A stretch of DNA of 64,000 nt from assembly GCA_040285825.1 (NCBI GenBank), contig JAUPSS010000007.1, forward strand, positions 1,574,501 to 1,638,500. The letters are read 5' to 3'. Of this stretch, positions 1-10,369 are shown in pieces. The stretch comes from Eukaryota sp. TZLM1-RC (lineage: Eukaryota; Metamonada: BaSk clade). Both the position numbers and the translations under genes were made by a program. The notes beneath the pieces were generated by a model. It saw only the letters and a list, made by a program, of their open reading frames with translations, did no database searches and had not been told where the DNA came from. Numbering within the stretch: position 1 is the first letter of the stretch; each line of letters opens with the position of its first letter.

Positions 1-1
1 T

Positions 2-1981
2 AATTTTTTTCGTCCTTATCAGTTTGCTATCGGAATTCCTGATGGCACAACATGTGCTGCGTTGTGTACAGATTTACTTTTCAATCAAAAAGGCGAAAAT
101 TATTTATTAAACATTGATTTTAAAAATGCTTTCAACTCCGTTTTTCGCTCCAGTATTTTGCAAGAACTTGAACTACACTATCCTCCACTTTTACCGTATT
201 TTAAATTGATGTATGGATCACCCTCTAACTTAATTTTTCATTCTGAGAATATTGTTTCGTCAAGAGGGGTCAAACAAGGGGATCCATTGGGTCCATTTTT
301 CTTTTGCTTAGCACTGCAATCAGTTTTGGTAAAATTTAAGTCGGATTTTCCTGACATTCATATATGTGCTTATGCAGATGATTTATCACTTATTGGCCCT
401 TTGTCTCTTTTACAACACGGTTTACAACATTTTGTTTTTCTGGCCAAACAAATAGGGTTAGACATTAAATTGCCCAAGTGTTTCATTATTGGTAATCAGC
501 ATGCGGAGGTGGCATTCAATGAAACTTTTATCAAATATGTTGATTACGAGGAAGATGCTATTCGGTTTCTTGGATCTTATTTTGGAAATAGTGAAAAAGT
601 TAAATCGATTTTGTCAGGTATTTTGGAAAAAATCGAAGAGCAACTTTTGGCTATTGAAGATCTAGAAATTGACAAACATTTAGCGTTTTCGGTCCTAAAT
701 GTGTGTTTTGGATCAAAAATTAATCACCTTCTTCGTTCTTTATCTCCCACAATTTCTCATGATTTTGCACGTCAATTCAATACTTTGAGAACAAATTTCT
801 TAGGAAATTTAGTAGAAGTTTGTCCATCAAAAATTCCTTATCATGCATTTTTTAGTCCTAAATTTGGTGGAGTTGGTTTTTCAAAAGCAGAGTATTTATG
901 CAAAAGTGCTTTTATTGGTGGTATGAAAAATTTTCTTTTTGAATGGAAACTTCGTTTTGATCATATTCCTTTAAATGAATCACATCCTTTATTAATTTCT
1001 CTTGAAAAAATGGTGCAAGAACTACCTGTTGATATTTGGAATAGGAGTTTTCCTTCAAGTTTACCTGCGGTGCCTTCGAGATCTTTCACCAACCTTCATC
1101 TTGCTGTTGTGAAATTACAGAAGTCTGTTCTTATTGGTTTTGAAGACCTGGATTTTTCCAAACGACTTAGTGTGACTAAGATTAATAATCCCGTCTTTGC
1201 TGCCTTTTTAGCAGACATTCAGAACTGTACTAGTTTAATATCTCAGCAACCAAGGCCATTTGGTCTTCACTTAACAAATGAAGCTTGGAAACAAAACATG
1301 CGGTTGAGATTAGGGATGTATCCAAGTGGTCTTTTGGACAATTCTTATTGTATTTGTAACAAAAAACCTACTGCCAATTTTCGTCATATTGTGAGCTGTA
1401 AGAAATTTCTCCAATATAGGTCAGTTCTTCATAATGCCGTTCGTGATGTGACATATGAGATGTTCAAGTGTTACAATTTTAGTTGCAAAGTAGAACCTTT
1501 GTTGAAGCATTATAGTGATGATAATCTTTTTAATTCACGTCGAGGTGATTTAATTGCTCCATTTGTGGATTCCTCTCAAGTTGTTGTTGATTTCACTACA
1601 GTTGATCCCTTTGCTTTGGTTTATCGCGATGATGTTTTACTTAGTAGTAATGGCCATTTAAACAAGGCTGAAGATCGTAAGAGAGATAAATATACTGAGA
1701 TATTAAATGATTTAAATAAGAACCTTTATTCGAAGTTTTCGTTTGTTCCTTTTGCCTTTTCGATTTTTGGCAACATTGGACAATCCGCCATGAATTTCAT
1801 CAATGATTTTGGTAATTTATGTCGTTCAAGTGGTAAGAATTTTGCAGAGAATTTATGGAAAAATCGTATCATTTTCGCTTTGTACAGAAGTGTTCCCAAG
1901 TACTTGAGTTTAATGATGTCTAAACTTTATAAGGATTCATCAAGAGTTGGCGTGGAGAATTTAGTTTCTTATGTGTTTTAG
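2..1981 (+). CDS. RLE-1 retrotransposon ORF, copy A (reverse transcriptase + RLE endonuclease), 5' end outside window
   Basis: The frame is open from the left edge, so the N-terminus lies outside the window. Visible in order: RT fingers/palm with the GVKQGDPLGPFFF block, the catalytic AYADD motif, an RT thumb, then a long linker, a CxCx9Hx3C knuckle (CIC...H...C) and an endonuclease block with RRGDLI and VVVDF followed by K..KY spacing. That RT-CCHC-PD/D..K order is the hallmark of R2-type (RLE) non-LTR retrotransposons, which nick target DNA and prime reverse transcription from the nick. All recognisable catalytic residues are present, so the part in view could be functional. It is about 98% identical in protein to copy B at 12958-15090. 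The ORF ends in TAG, followed by a 39-nt AT-rich tail into which RLE-2 is joined at about 2021. The assignment to the RLE class is firm; the exact clade (R2, CRE, NeSL, Utopia and so on) is not. Confidence 0.85.
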   Translation, partial: NFFRPYQFAIGIPDGTTCAALCTDLLFNQKGENYLLNIDFKNAFNSVFRSSILQELELHYPPLLPYFKLMYGSPSNLIFHSENIVSSRGVKQGDPLGPFFFCLALQSVLVKFKSDFPDIHICAYADDLSLIGPLSLLQHGLQHFVFLAKQIGLDIKLPKCFIIGNQHAEVAFNETFIKYVDYEEDAIRFLGSYFGNSEKVKSILSGILEKIEEQLLAIEDLEIDKHLAFSVLNVCFGSKINHLLRSLSPTISHDFARQFNTLRTNFLGNLVEVCPSKIPYHAFFSPKFGGVGFSKAEYLCKSAFIGGMKNFLFEWKLRFDHIPLNESHPLLISLEKMVQELPVDIWNRSFPSSLPAVPSRSFTNLHLAVVKLQKSVLIGFEDLDFSKRLSVTKINNPVFAAFLADIQNCTSLISQQPRPFGLHLTNEAWKQNMRLRLGMYPSGLLDNSYCICNKKPTANFRHIVSCKKFLQYRSVLHNAVRDVTYEMFKCYNFSCKVEPLLKHYSDDNLFNSRRGDLIAPFVDSSQVVVDFTTVDPFALVYRDDVLLSSNGHLNKAEDRKRDKYTEILNDLNKNLYSKFSFVPFAFSIFGNIGQSAMNFINDFGNLCRSSGKNFAENLWKNRIIFALYRSVPKYLSLMMSKLYKDSSRVGVENLVSYVF

Positions 1982-2020
1982 TTTGTTTTGTTTTTATTTG
2001 ATTCTTTATATAAATAAAAT

Positions 2021-4411
2021 CTTCATCCAGAAGAAAATTTTCATTGTACTAAACCAGATTCACTTGATTATTGGCTACAAAATCCTGTCAATGCTTCTGA
2101 GGTATTGAAACTGATTCAGCAAATGCCTACTGGAAAAGCTTCTGGGCCATCTTTGTTGAATTTTGACATGATCAAATCAGCTGTCGGACAGTGTCCTGAA
2201 ATTGCTGATGATCTTGTTCTTTTTTTCAACAATCTTCTTACGTTAAAAATTAAAGTCCCTTTTGAGATGACCAGTGCTCGCTTAATTGCCCTTAAAAAAA
2301 GTCAATCCAAAATCCGTCCAATTGCAATTGGAGAATCGTTTTCAAGAATTCTTGCGTCTCTTGTTTTCAATAGAATTGGAAAAAAAGCCAAGGAATTTTT
2401 CAGTCCGTTTCAATTTGGAATCAAGACAATTGATGGTGCTTCTTCTGCTGCTCTTTCGTCTGATGTGTTTTTTAATTCTAGTGATTCTAATTACATCTTC
2501 AATTTAGATTTTAAGAATGCTTTCAATTCTGTATCTCGTTCTTCCATTTTACCTTTGCTGCAAAAGCATTTTCCTGAAGTTGAGCCTTTTTTCTATTCAT
2601 TTTATGGAAAATCATCCACATTGGTCTATGAAAATTTTGACCTGCTTTCGTCTTCAGGTGTTAAACAAGGTGATCCACTTGGTCCTTTTTTCTTTTGTCT
2701 GGCAATTCATCCATTAATGTGCGAATTGAAAGAAAAATTCCCAGAAATAGATATTGTAGCATATATGGATGACATTTCTGTAATTGCTCCTATTACAATT
2801 CTGAAACAAATAGCAACTTTTATTCAACAGCGTTATGAAGATATTGGTCTCTCATTGAATATCTCCAAATGTTTGATTATTGGCCATGAACCAATTGATT
2901 TCTTCATTAATGATGTCAATGTCCCCTTTATAAATTATGATCAGTCTGGTTTTCGTTTTTTGGGTTGTTATCTCGGAAATATTGATGAAGTCAAAAGCCA
3001 ACTTTCGACTCTGTTGACTCAATTTGGAAATGAATTAGAATCAATAGAAAATTTAAATATTGAGAAACATTTGAAATTCTTTTTCCTCAAAATCTGTTAT
3101 TCTGGAAAATTTACTCATATTTTGAGATCAACATCACCATCAATTTCCTTGGAGTTCTGTCGCATTTTTAATGAACAAAGAACTAATTTTTTAGCAAAAT
3201 TATTGGAAATTGATGCATCTCAGTTACGAAGCCACCTTTTTTGTGGTACAAATTTTGGTGGTGTTGATTTTCATAAGTCAAGCTACCTTTGTAAAGCTGC
3301 CTTTATTGGAGGTGGAAAGAATTTTGTTTATGAATTTGTGAATCGTTTTCCTGAAAAAATTCATCTCATTGAAAATTGTGGCAGCTCCTATCTTATTTCT
3401 TTGCAACAGGAAATTGAAACTCTTTCACCCAATATTTGGGCTAAATGTTTCCCCTCTGATATTGTGGAACTTCCTTCAAGAAGCTTGCTCTCCTTACCAT
3501 TGACTTTTGCAAAATTGCAGAAAAAAATTTTGAAAGTTTTAGAAAACTTGGATTATATTGTACGTCTTAGCTTGGCTAAGGAAAAAAATCCCGTTTTTGC
3601 AAACTTTTTGATTGATCTTGAAGACAGTTGCTCAAGTTGCTTAATCTCCCAAATTCCCAACATTTACGGCCTTCTACTTAATGATCACCAATGGACCACT
3701 GCAATGAGATTGAGATGTTTTCTATGGCCTTGTTCATTGCCAAATGATTTAATTTGTCGCTGCAAGAGTGTTGTTACGCTTTCCCATATCTTAAACTGTA
3801 AGTATTTTATAACTTATCGCTCACTTGTTCATGACTCAGTTCGTGATCAATTATATGCCATGTGCAAAAGTTTCAATATAGAGGCATTTATCGAGCCACT
3901 AGTACGTAAGCTGTCTTCAGATCAAACTGATGATTCCTTTGGTAAAAGAAGGGCAGATTTAGTAGCTCCAGGGATCGATGGTGTTCTCAATGTTGTAGAC
4001 GTTGTCTCAGTGGATGTTTGCAAAAATTCTGCTGCTCGTTTAGTGTATTCCGCTGACTCGCCGTTATCTAACGCCGAAAAAAAGAAGATAAAAAAATATG
4101 AAGAACCTTTGGCACAGTTAGGTAGAGTGGAACATGTGAAATATCAGTTTGTGCCGTTTGCAATTTCTCTTTTTGGCAATATTGGACCTTCAGGCTTGCA
4201 CTTTTTGGAAAATTTTAAAAAAAGTATTACTGAATAGGTCTGGTAAAACAATGAACTCCACTTTCTGGTTAAATAGAATTGTTTTTGCATTTTCAAGTCT
4301 ATTCCAACAATGATTTCAAAGGCACTTTTAGCTATTGGTGTAGAATATGAACGTAATGCTGTGAGTAGGTTCAGTAATAGTGACGCTTGTTTGGAGGATA
4401 TTGAATTCTAG
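2021..4411 (+). pseudogene. RLE-2 retrotransposon, 5'-truncated, RT + endonuclease, two frameshifts near the C-terminus
   Basis: Homology starts abruptly at 2021 with an LHPEE motif matching the conserved LHP.E that precedes the RT in RLE-5 and RLE-6, so the N-terminal zinc-finger region is missing. The frame is open to a TAG at 4235-4237. It contains GKASGPS, RPIAIGES, GVKQGDPLGPFFF, the catalytic AYMDD (first Asp near codon 250 from 2021), a CxCx7Hx3C knuckle, and an endonuclease with RRADL and VVDVV. After 4237 the homology continues in other frames to a TAG at about 4411. One shift lies in an A7 run near 4220 and the second near a T5 run at about 4280. Intact copies of this tail occur on the minus strand at 21747, 23774 and 25802. 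The 5' end abuts the RLE-1 tail with no spacer. Either a decayed copy or, because both shifts are in homopolymers, a copy with consensus errors. Confidence 0.85.
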
Positions 4412-4456
4412 ATGGTTATTTTTATCTCAATAAATATTCCAGTTTTTTAAAAAAAA

Positions 4457-4555
4457 TTGTAAAAAAATAAAAAATCAAAAAGTATACAATTGAATGTTGT
4501 AAACTAATAAAACAATTGCTGTAAGTGTAAGAGTATCGTTTTGATACGATTTACT
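4457..4555 (+). repeat. Isolated satellite A fragment
   Basis: About 99 bp matching the start of the satellite A monomer of the arrays at 26105-28232 and 42307-49636, from the A-rich linker through AGTATACAATTGAATG to the palindrome at GATACGATTTACT, where it stops. It lies between the A-rich tail of RLE-2 and the 3' tail of the minus-strand RLE-6 element, which begins immediately after it. Confidence 0.85.
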
Positions 4556-4602
4556 TTTATTGAAAATTAAGAAGAAACTACTTGAATACTAAAAACAACT
4601 AC

Positions 4603-5223
4603 CTACCAACATTGACGATCTTCTCTTTTCTTTTGAAGTATATAATTAAAAGCACTGTGGCATTTAAAGCTATTCTTCAAAATGACACAACTAATTTCAT
4701 TTGCTACCTCATTCCATCCAAATTGGTCAAACAGTACTTTTGTTTTAGTGTAAAAACCCCCATGAACACTAAAAACGAGAGGAACAATTTGGTTAATTAA
4801 ATTTAATTCTTTTAAAATTGTATACTTTGCAATTTTATCAGAATAAGCTTTCGAAAAAGCATCACTCCAATTATTACCATAACCTCCAACTATGGTAACA
4901 TCAAAAGCAATTTTGGTTGACGTTTGAAAGCCATCAACACGTAACTGCTTATTTAAACCAAATTTAAATTCCTTTTCAGATTCAAAATTATTTAATTCGT
5001 TAATAAAATTATTTACTTCGTCATGTCTTTGTGTAACCATTCTCGAGACTTTTCTACATTGAAAAGAGTGATCTAAGCCTAGGTCTCCATAACCACACAA
5101 AGGACATATCACAAATTGTTCTCCTTGAAGCAATCTCAGATTTATTAGGTATTTGAAGCAATCATCTGAGAACGTGAAATTTTGAGAAATAGGCAAGACT
5201 TTCAAAAACAAGAAGATTGACTG
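4603..5223 (-). pseudogene. RLE-6 C-terminal segment: CCHC knuckle + RLE endonuclease
   Basis: Continues the 1048-codon ORF after about 50 nt in which two frame changes are needed, both near short T runs (about 5270 and 5210). It shows a CPLCG...H...C knuckle (Cx2Cx8Hx3C), then RVDGF and IAFDVTIVG with a downstream K..KY, matching the metal-binding Asp/Asp/Lys pattern of R2-type endonucleases. No good ATG exists at the start, which supports it being the torn-off C-terminus of the upstream ORF and not a separate gene. Stop codon at 4603-4605. Confidence 0.8.
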
Positions 5224-5272
5224 TCACAATTTGAAATAAATTGTAGTCGTTCACATTCTGATAGTTTTTCCT

Positions 5273-8200
5273 TCAAAGACTCAATTTCTCCTTATAAAAT
5301 AAATGAGTGATTTGACGTTGGCAAATTTTAATTCGTTTGTCCCAGATTGAGTCAAAACCAGCAAAAGAAGGTGATAAAGCTGATAGTAAAACCCTATACT
5401 GATCACTTGGAATTAAATTCGTTAAATCAAGATCACGTACAGCCAAGTATACAGAAACTGAATAGCAAATATGTGCAACTTGGCCCAGATGGAGAAATCC
5501 CAATCCACCCAAAGAATGAGGCAAATAAATTAAATCAAAATTATTTGATTCTTCCAATCCTATTAAGTTGAAATAAGCAACAAATTCTGAAACCCAAAGA
5601 TGAAAACCCATTCTGGTGGATTCATAGGGAACTGTTCGGGCCCAGTACATCAAAATTGAATTAATACAATGTCTAAATATTAAAAATTGATTTTGTAGTG
5701 GTAATGATTTTAATAAAAATAAACTGGGAATCAATTCATTTTGAACTTTTTGAATTATAAAAGAGGATTCAAACTCAGTAGAACCTATTGGAGATCCCAA
5801 ACACATGAAATCATCTTCAACTGAAAACACTTCGGTTTTTGTCAATTTTAATTTCAAACCAATTTGCTTGAAAATTAATTCTAATTCATTTAATAACAAC
5901 TCAATATTAACTTCTTTTTGACAAAGAATATAAGTATCATCTAAATAACTTTTAACTTCGACACCTGGATAATTATTTAAAAATGATAATACGTGAATAG
6001 TTCCAAGTGCATATAAAAAAGGTGAAATTGGATCACCTTGCTTGACACCAGTGTTTGATGGAATAACCTGATCATAAAAAATTAAATTTGATTGCTTCCC
6101 ATATGACCATTTAAAAAAATTAACTAAATTGGGAGACTGATCACACAACAACTTATATAAATGATTTCGACTTAAAGTGTTGAAAGCATTTGAAATATCT
6201 AAGCAAATTACTTTGTGAAAACATTTTGCAACTCTCTTTAGTCTTAGTTCATGAATAATTTTTTCACTGCCTCTTTCAACTTTGACACCATATTGACCTT
6301 CATTTGTCAAAAATGAAGAATCAACAAAATTAAGTAAATATTTAGATGCTATTCTGTAAAAAATTTCGGAAATAGCGATTGGTCTAACGCCATTATTTGG
6401 TTTTCTTAAACCAATCAATTTGGATGATAGCAAAACAATTGATAGAGATTCATCCAAAGTTCCATTGATCATATGATCTACCAAATACATTAGAATATCT
6501 GCTAATTCATCGTTAATAATTGAAGGAAAATGAACTAAGCGGAAACCAGTTAAACCTGCTGCTGTACCTTTTTTGTAATTTTTAACAATTTTAATTAACA
6601 TATTTTTTCTTACTTCAATTTTTAAATCATTTTCTTGAAAATCACTTAATTCTTCAAAAGGGTGCAATTTTTTCAATTTTTCTATCACATCTTCATTTTT
6701 GAACACAACCTTATTTTCAACTTGAGTTAAAGCATTGAAAGATTTGCTTAAAGATCCTTCTTTTAAAAAATTATTTGATAGCTCTATCAAATACTCAGCA
6801 GGTAATGAATTAGTTTTTGATCTGTTATCATTATGAACAAATTCAACATCATTTAAAATAAAATTCATCAGATCATCGAGAAAACTATCGTAATTTTGAG
6901 CATAATTTTTAAATTTCTTTTTGTACGTGCTGAAAAAGACCTCAAACAACGCTTTTCGCAAATCATTTTCATATAAAATACGCACAATTTTTTTAAAATT
7001 AACAACACAACTGCCTTTTTCAAATAAACACAAGCTGGGTGATAAGAGTAACCATTTTGATTTTTCTCTTAAATCTAAAGTACAACCACTAATAAATTTT
7101 TGTACTTGAAAATAAGTTTTTTTCACTGGTTGTAAATAAATGTTAAACACAGAGAACGCTTTAAACAATTGAAGAAAAAAATGATCTGATATTGCATAGA
7201 GGTCAGTAAAATTTGAACAATCAAATGTTGAATTATATTCAATATGGAGATAATTATCAACCTCCTCACGTGGTATATCTTTGTGTGATTTACCAAAATG
7301 TTCTCTGATACCATTTGCTGAGCATAATTTATTGCATTCTTCGATAGGGCATCTAATTATGTTATTTTGTTCCAAGAACAAATCAGAAAAATCAGAAGAG
7401 ATATGTTGATCATTCATATGTCTCAATAAGCCTTTCATATCTTTTAGGGTAGCACCGCACTCACATTTAAAAATAAAATCATTAGCAACATTAAAAATAA
7501 CTTCATTCGAATGGTCAGGTAAACCCAGGCATTCATCTAAAGTGTTCATAATGTTTAAATAATTTTCACTATTAGAATTTAGACCAGTCTTTGCCCACTG
7601 ATCAGCAATATCATTCCTGTTATTATTGTTGTGAGCTTTTACCCAATTGAAAATAAATTTTGAATTAAATTTTTGAAGTAATTTCTTAATGAAATTAACT
7701 TTTTTCTTAATGTAAGAATCTGATGCATTAAATTCACCAGATAGCCATTTTAGCACATTTTGACTATCAATAAAAAATTCAACCTTCTTTACTTTGTAAT
7801 TTAGCTTTAATAAAGATAAAAGAGCTAATATTACAGCTGACAATTCGGCAGAATTAATTGTACATTTATCAAGTACTTGGCCAAATTGGTTACAAATTAA
7901 ACTCTCGTCACAATATAATTGACAAGAACAACCTGCCAATCGTTGAATTTTTTCATTATCTTTAATAGTGGTTGAAGAACCATCCGTGTAGATTTGAACA
8001 CGAGTAACTTCATTTGAGACATGAAGTAAATTGTTAGAATTATTTTGATCAGAAGGAGAACGAGAAGGTTGAGGAACAGAAGAATTTTTCGGTAATGATA
8101 TTTTTGAAGATGTTGATGAACGTGAATTGAAGAAAGTGGAGGCATTGGTACAACTACTAGAAGAGTTTGACTGTGAAATTGGAGGTTGGGGAGAAAGGGA

Positions 8201-8419
8201 AGAGAAGGAAGTAGATGAGGATTGATTGTGATTAGGGGTGGTGACAAGTGACACATCAGATATCTTCTCCAAAGGGGGGTCAAATATACGTGTGTCAACT
8301 GTAGAAGAGAGTGGAAGTGACATTCTTCTTCGCCGACCCCTCATTGGAACAGGAGGAAGATTTAAGGCAGGCTTCGAGCTCGAACAAGACATGCTACGGG
8401 TTCTTCTTGTCGTGTTCAT
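5273..8419 (-). CDS. RLE-6 ORF: RNase H - two C2H2 zinc fingers - reverse transcriptase (1048 aa)
   Basis: Starts at an ATG with a Ser/Arg-rich, low-complexity N-terminus (about residues 1-135). An RNase H fold follows: YTDGSS (Asp near residue 145), NSAELSA, FIDSQNV and a C-terminal VKAHN...NDIADQWAK, i.e. all the D-E-D-D residues plus the His. Two C2H2-type fingers follow near residues 316-338 (CECG...H...H) and 354-378. Then a conserved LHPFEEL motif, RT with GVRPIAISE, GVKQGDPISPFL and YLDD (near 826), and a thumb. RNase H normally removes RNA from RNA/DNA hybrids; in non-LTR elements that carry it, it usually lies downstream of the RT, so this N-terminal position is unusual. The ORF ends at TGA 5273 without an endonuclease. 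The endonuclease is encoded just downstream in another frame, so the stop probably reflects a frameshift. The product is expected to be a nuclear/RNP retrotransposition protein. Confidence 0.88.
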   Translation of the reverse strand: MNTTRRTRSMSCSSSKPALNLPPVPMRGRRRRMSLPLSSTVDTRIFDPPLEKISDVSLVTTPNHNQSSSTSFSSLSPQPPISQSNSSSSCTNASTFFNSRSSTSSKISLPKNSSVPQPSRSPSDQNNSNNLLHVSNEVTRVQIYTDGSSTTIKDNEKIQRLAGCSCQLYCDESLICNQFGQVLDKCTINSAELSAVILALLSLLKLNYKVKKVEFFIDSQNVLKWLSGEFNASDSYIKKKVNFIKKLLQKFNSKFIFNWVKAHNNNNRNDIADQWAKTGLNSNSENYLNIMNTLDECLGLPDHSNEVIFNVANDFIFKCECGATLKDMKGLLRHMNDQHISSDFSDLFLEQNNIIRCPIEECNKLCSANGIREHFGKSHKDIPREEVDNYLHIEYNSTFDCSNFTDLYAISDHFFLQLFKAFSVFNIYLQPVKKTYFQVQKFISGCTLDLREKSKWLLLSPSLCLFEKGSCVVNFKKIVRILYENDLRKALFEVFFSTYKKKFKNYAQNYDSFLDDLMNFILNDVEFVHNDNRSKTNSLPAEYLIELSNNFLKEGSLSKSFNALTQVENKVVFKNEDVIEKLKKLHPFEELSDFQENDLKIEVRKNMLIKIVKNYKKGTAAGLTGFRLVHFPSIINDELADILMYLVDHMINGTLDESLSIVLLSSKLIGLRKPNNGVRPIAISEIFYRIASKYLLNFVDSSFLTNEGQYGVKVERGSEKIIHELRLKRVAKCFHKVICLDISNAFNTLSRNHLYKLLCDQSPNLVNFFKWSYGKQSNLIFYDQVIPSNTGVKQGDPISPFLYALGTIHVLSFLNNYPGVEVKSYLDDTYILCQKEVNIELLLNELELIFKQIGLKLKLTKTEVFSVEDDFMCLGSPIGSTEFESSFIIQKVQNELIPSLFLLKSLPLQNQFLIFRHCINSILMYWARTVPYESTRMGFHLWVSEFVAYFNLIGLEESNNFDLIYLPHSLGGLGFLHLGQVAHICYSVSVYLAVRDLDLTNLIPSDQYRVLLSALSPSFAGFDSIWDKRIKICQRQITHLFYKEKLSL

Positions 8420-8498
8420 AAGAAGAAATTACAAAGCTCTGGGAAAGCCTCAGAAACAGAAGGTAGTATAACAATGGGAAGGAGAAAAAAATTAAATT

Positions 8499-8987
8499 TT
8501 TTTTTCTCAGTAAATTTTTTTAGTGAATAATTTTGGTTCTGATGATAGAGGTGATGTATACTGTGATTGGATTGATAATTCTGAAGCTATTGTTGACTTT
8601 GTCTCATGTAATGTTGCAAATGATACTTTGGTTCACAGAAGAAAACTTAATCCTGTGGCTGCTCTGGATTTTAAAGCAAAAGAAAAACATAGAAAATATG
8701 ATAAAGAAATTGAAGAGGCAAATGTCGATAGAAATACACAGCTGGTTTTTATTGCTTTCCCATTTTCGATAAATGGAAGATTATCAGTTGAAGCAGAAAC
8801 TTTTTTGAATGACTTCCAAAAAATTGTGCAAGAAAAAACAATGAAAAGATTTGATATTTTTTTATGGCGTTCACGGAATCAATTTGCCATTATTAATAGA
8901 TTACCGCGGTTTTTCAATCGAATAAGAGAAGCTTTAGCTAGACAGCAAGCAGATCAAGATTTTGTAGAGGAAATCTTGATTCAATGA
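8499..8987 (+). pseudogene. RLE-4 endonuclease-only fragment (3' end of a fourth RLE family)
   Basis: About 160 codons, open without an ATG, starting at SDDRGDVYCDW and IVDFV (the two acidic motifs of the RLE nuclease), followed by a K..KYD segment and the FPFSINGRL / FLWRSRNQF block that aligns with VPFAxSxFGNIG and FWxNRIVF of RLE-1/2/3. It diverges clearly from those three and so counts as a separate family. It is strongly 5'-truncated and starts about 25 bp from the 5' end of RLE-6. A weathered second copy of its last 130 bp lies at 28755-28890. The tail after the TGA is AT-rich with AATAAA. Confidence 0.75.
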
Positions 8988-10365
8988 TAGTCGTCCCATT
9001 AGTATTGAGTTAATTTAATTAAGTGTGCAAATTCAATAAATATATATTTATAATACAAAAAAACTATCAACAAATTGGAAATTCGCAAGTCCATGGTTTG
9101 TTTTCAGATAATACTCCTTTTTCGATTCAATTTCGTCCTATATTTTTTTGCTCTGTAATTTCTCCATGATTGTCAATTTTCACCACTGAGGTTGCTTTTG
9201 AACTTTCCTGATGAAGAGGAATACTCTCATCGGCAAAGGTTTACTCTCCTTTTCGGGAGGACTGTTTACATCATGGCAGTTCAAGACATTAGTTAATAAT
9301 GCCGTTGACATGATATACAGAAGAAGAATAAGAATATTTATAAAAATTCATTGGCCCTAATTAAGGCCATCACTAGTGAAGTCTATACCAGACTAATTGC
9401 CCACAGTACAACAAAGAGTTGTCTGATATTGTTTTCATCTCTGCGCTGAATGACTCAGTTTTTGGTGTAGATATTGTCGCTGTTTATTATTATCGTTATT
9501 AATTAACCAGGATAGACGTGAACTACATAACTCCGAAATCACCTCATAAAAACTCTGCAATGTAAGTGGATACATGCGAGAGGAATCCATTCTGTCAGTT
9601 ATTGACATTAATGGGAAAGTTGGGCAGTTTTTGACGGACAATCGAATGTTGATTTTTTTGAGAACCCCATCATGAACGAAATGTAATTGAATAATTTTTT
9701 TATCAACAAGTTTGTAGTTTTCGATAGTTGATGTGGAATTCATGCTGCCATTCACTATTCTAGAAAAGTTTTTGTGGGGTCACCTTGGGAAAGAAGAAAA
9801 TGTTGACGGTAGCGATAACCCTAGTCAAATGAAGATTTCTCTGATGAAGTCAGTATTTCTGTAGGTGATGAGTTTCCTTTTGCCTACAACAGAAACAACA
9901 TTTTGGCCTGAGAAAAGTACGACCAAGGTCAATTGGTTATAAGTGATTTGATTGATCGTCCACTACCTATCACAGTGTCACAGGTCTGAAGTACTTAGCA
10001 AGTCTCCATATTCAGAACAACCTGCGGATAGTTTGTCTATTAGTTTTATCCTCATCATTTACCTTGAGTATTTTCAATTTTTGATATTTTTTTCTGAAAA
10101 CTTGTATAAATGCCTGATTGTGTACAAAATGCCGATTTAGCAAAAAAGAAGCAATATTTGCCAAAGAAGTCATGGCCTGTTTTGAATGTTTAAAGATTAT
10201 CAGTATACAATTATCCACTTAATATAATGGTGCCAGTGTAGTTAGTACTAAAATTAAAACATAATGTTTGATGCGATAAAAATGAATTTGATTCACAGTT
10301 TTTATTCTTTTTCCTAATTTTGTTGTTGTAAGGTTCTGTGTCCACCGATTCTGTTGGTATTACGG
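8988..10365 (+). other. No assignable gene; AT-rich spacer after RLE-4
   Basis: Contains the RLE-4 3' tail (to about 9060) and then about 1.3 kb with only short, unsupported frames on both strands. A stretch near 9985-10060 can be read as Leu-rich (LKYLASLHIQNN in one frame) and may belong to the decayed leucine-rich-repeat region that follows, but it is too broken to annotate. Confidence 0.4.
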
Positions 10366-10369
10366 CAGT

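Larger units (their letters stand above)
4556..8475 (-). mobile_element. RLE-6 non-LTR retrotransposon, near full length, RNase H upstream of RT
   Basis: The element comprises a short 5' leader (8420-8475), a 1048-codon ORF and a second block encoding the CCHC knuckle and endonuclease, then a short 3' UTR ending in AATAAA at 4556, directly against a satellite A fragment. It is the most complete RLE element in the window and the most divergent from RLE-1/2/3/5: its RT block reads GVKQGDPISPFL and YLDD rather than GVKQGDPLGPFFF and YADD/YMDD. No target-site duplication is evident, and the satellite sequence on its 3' side does not resume on the 5' side. Confidence 0.75.
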
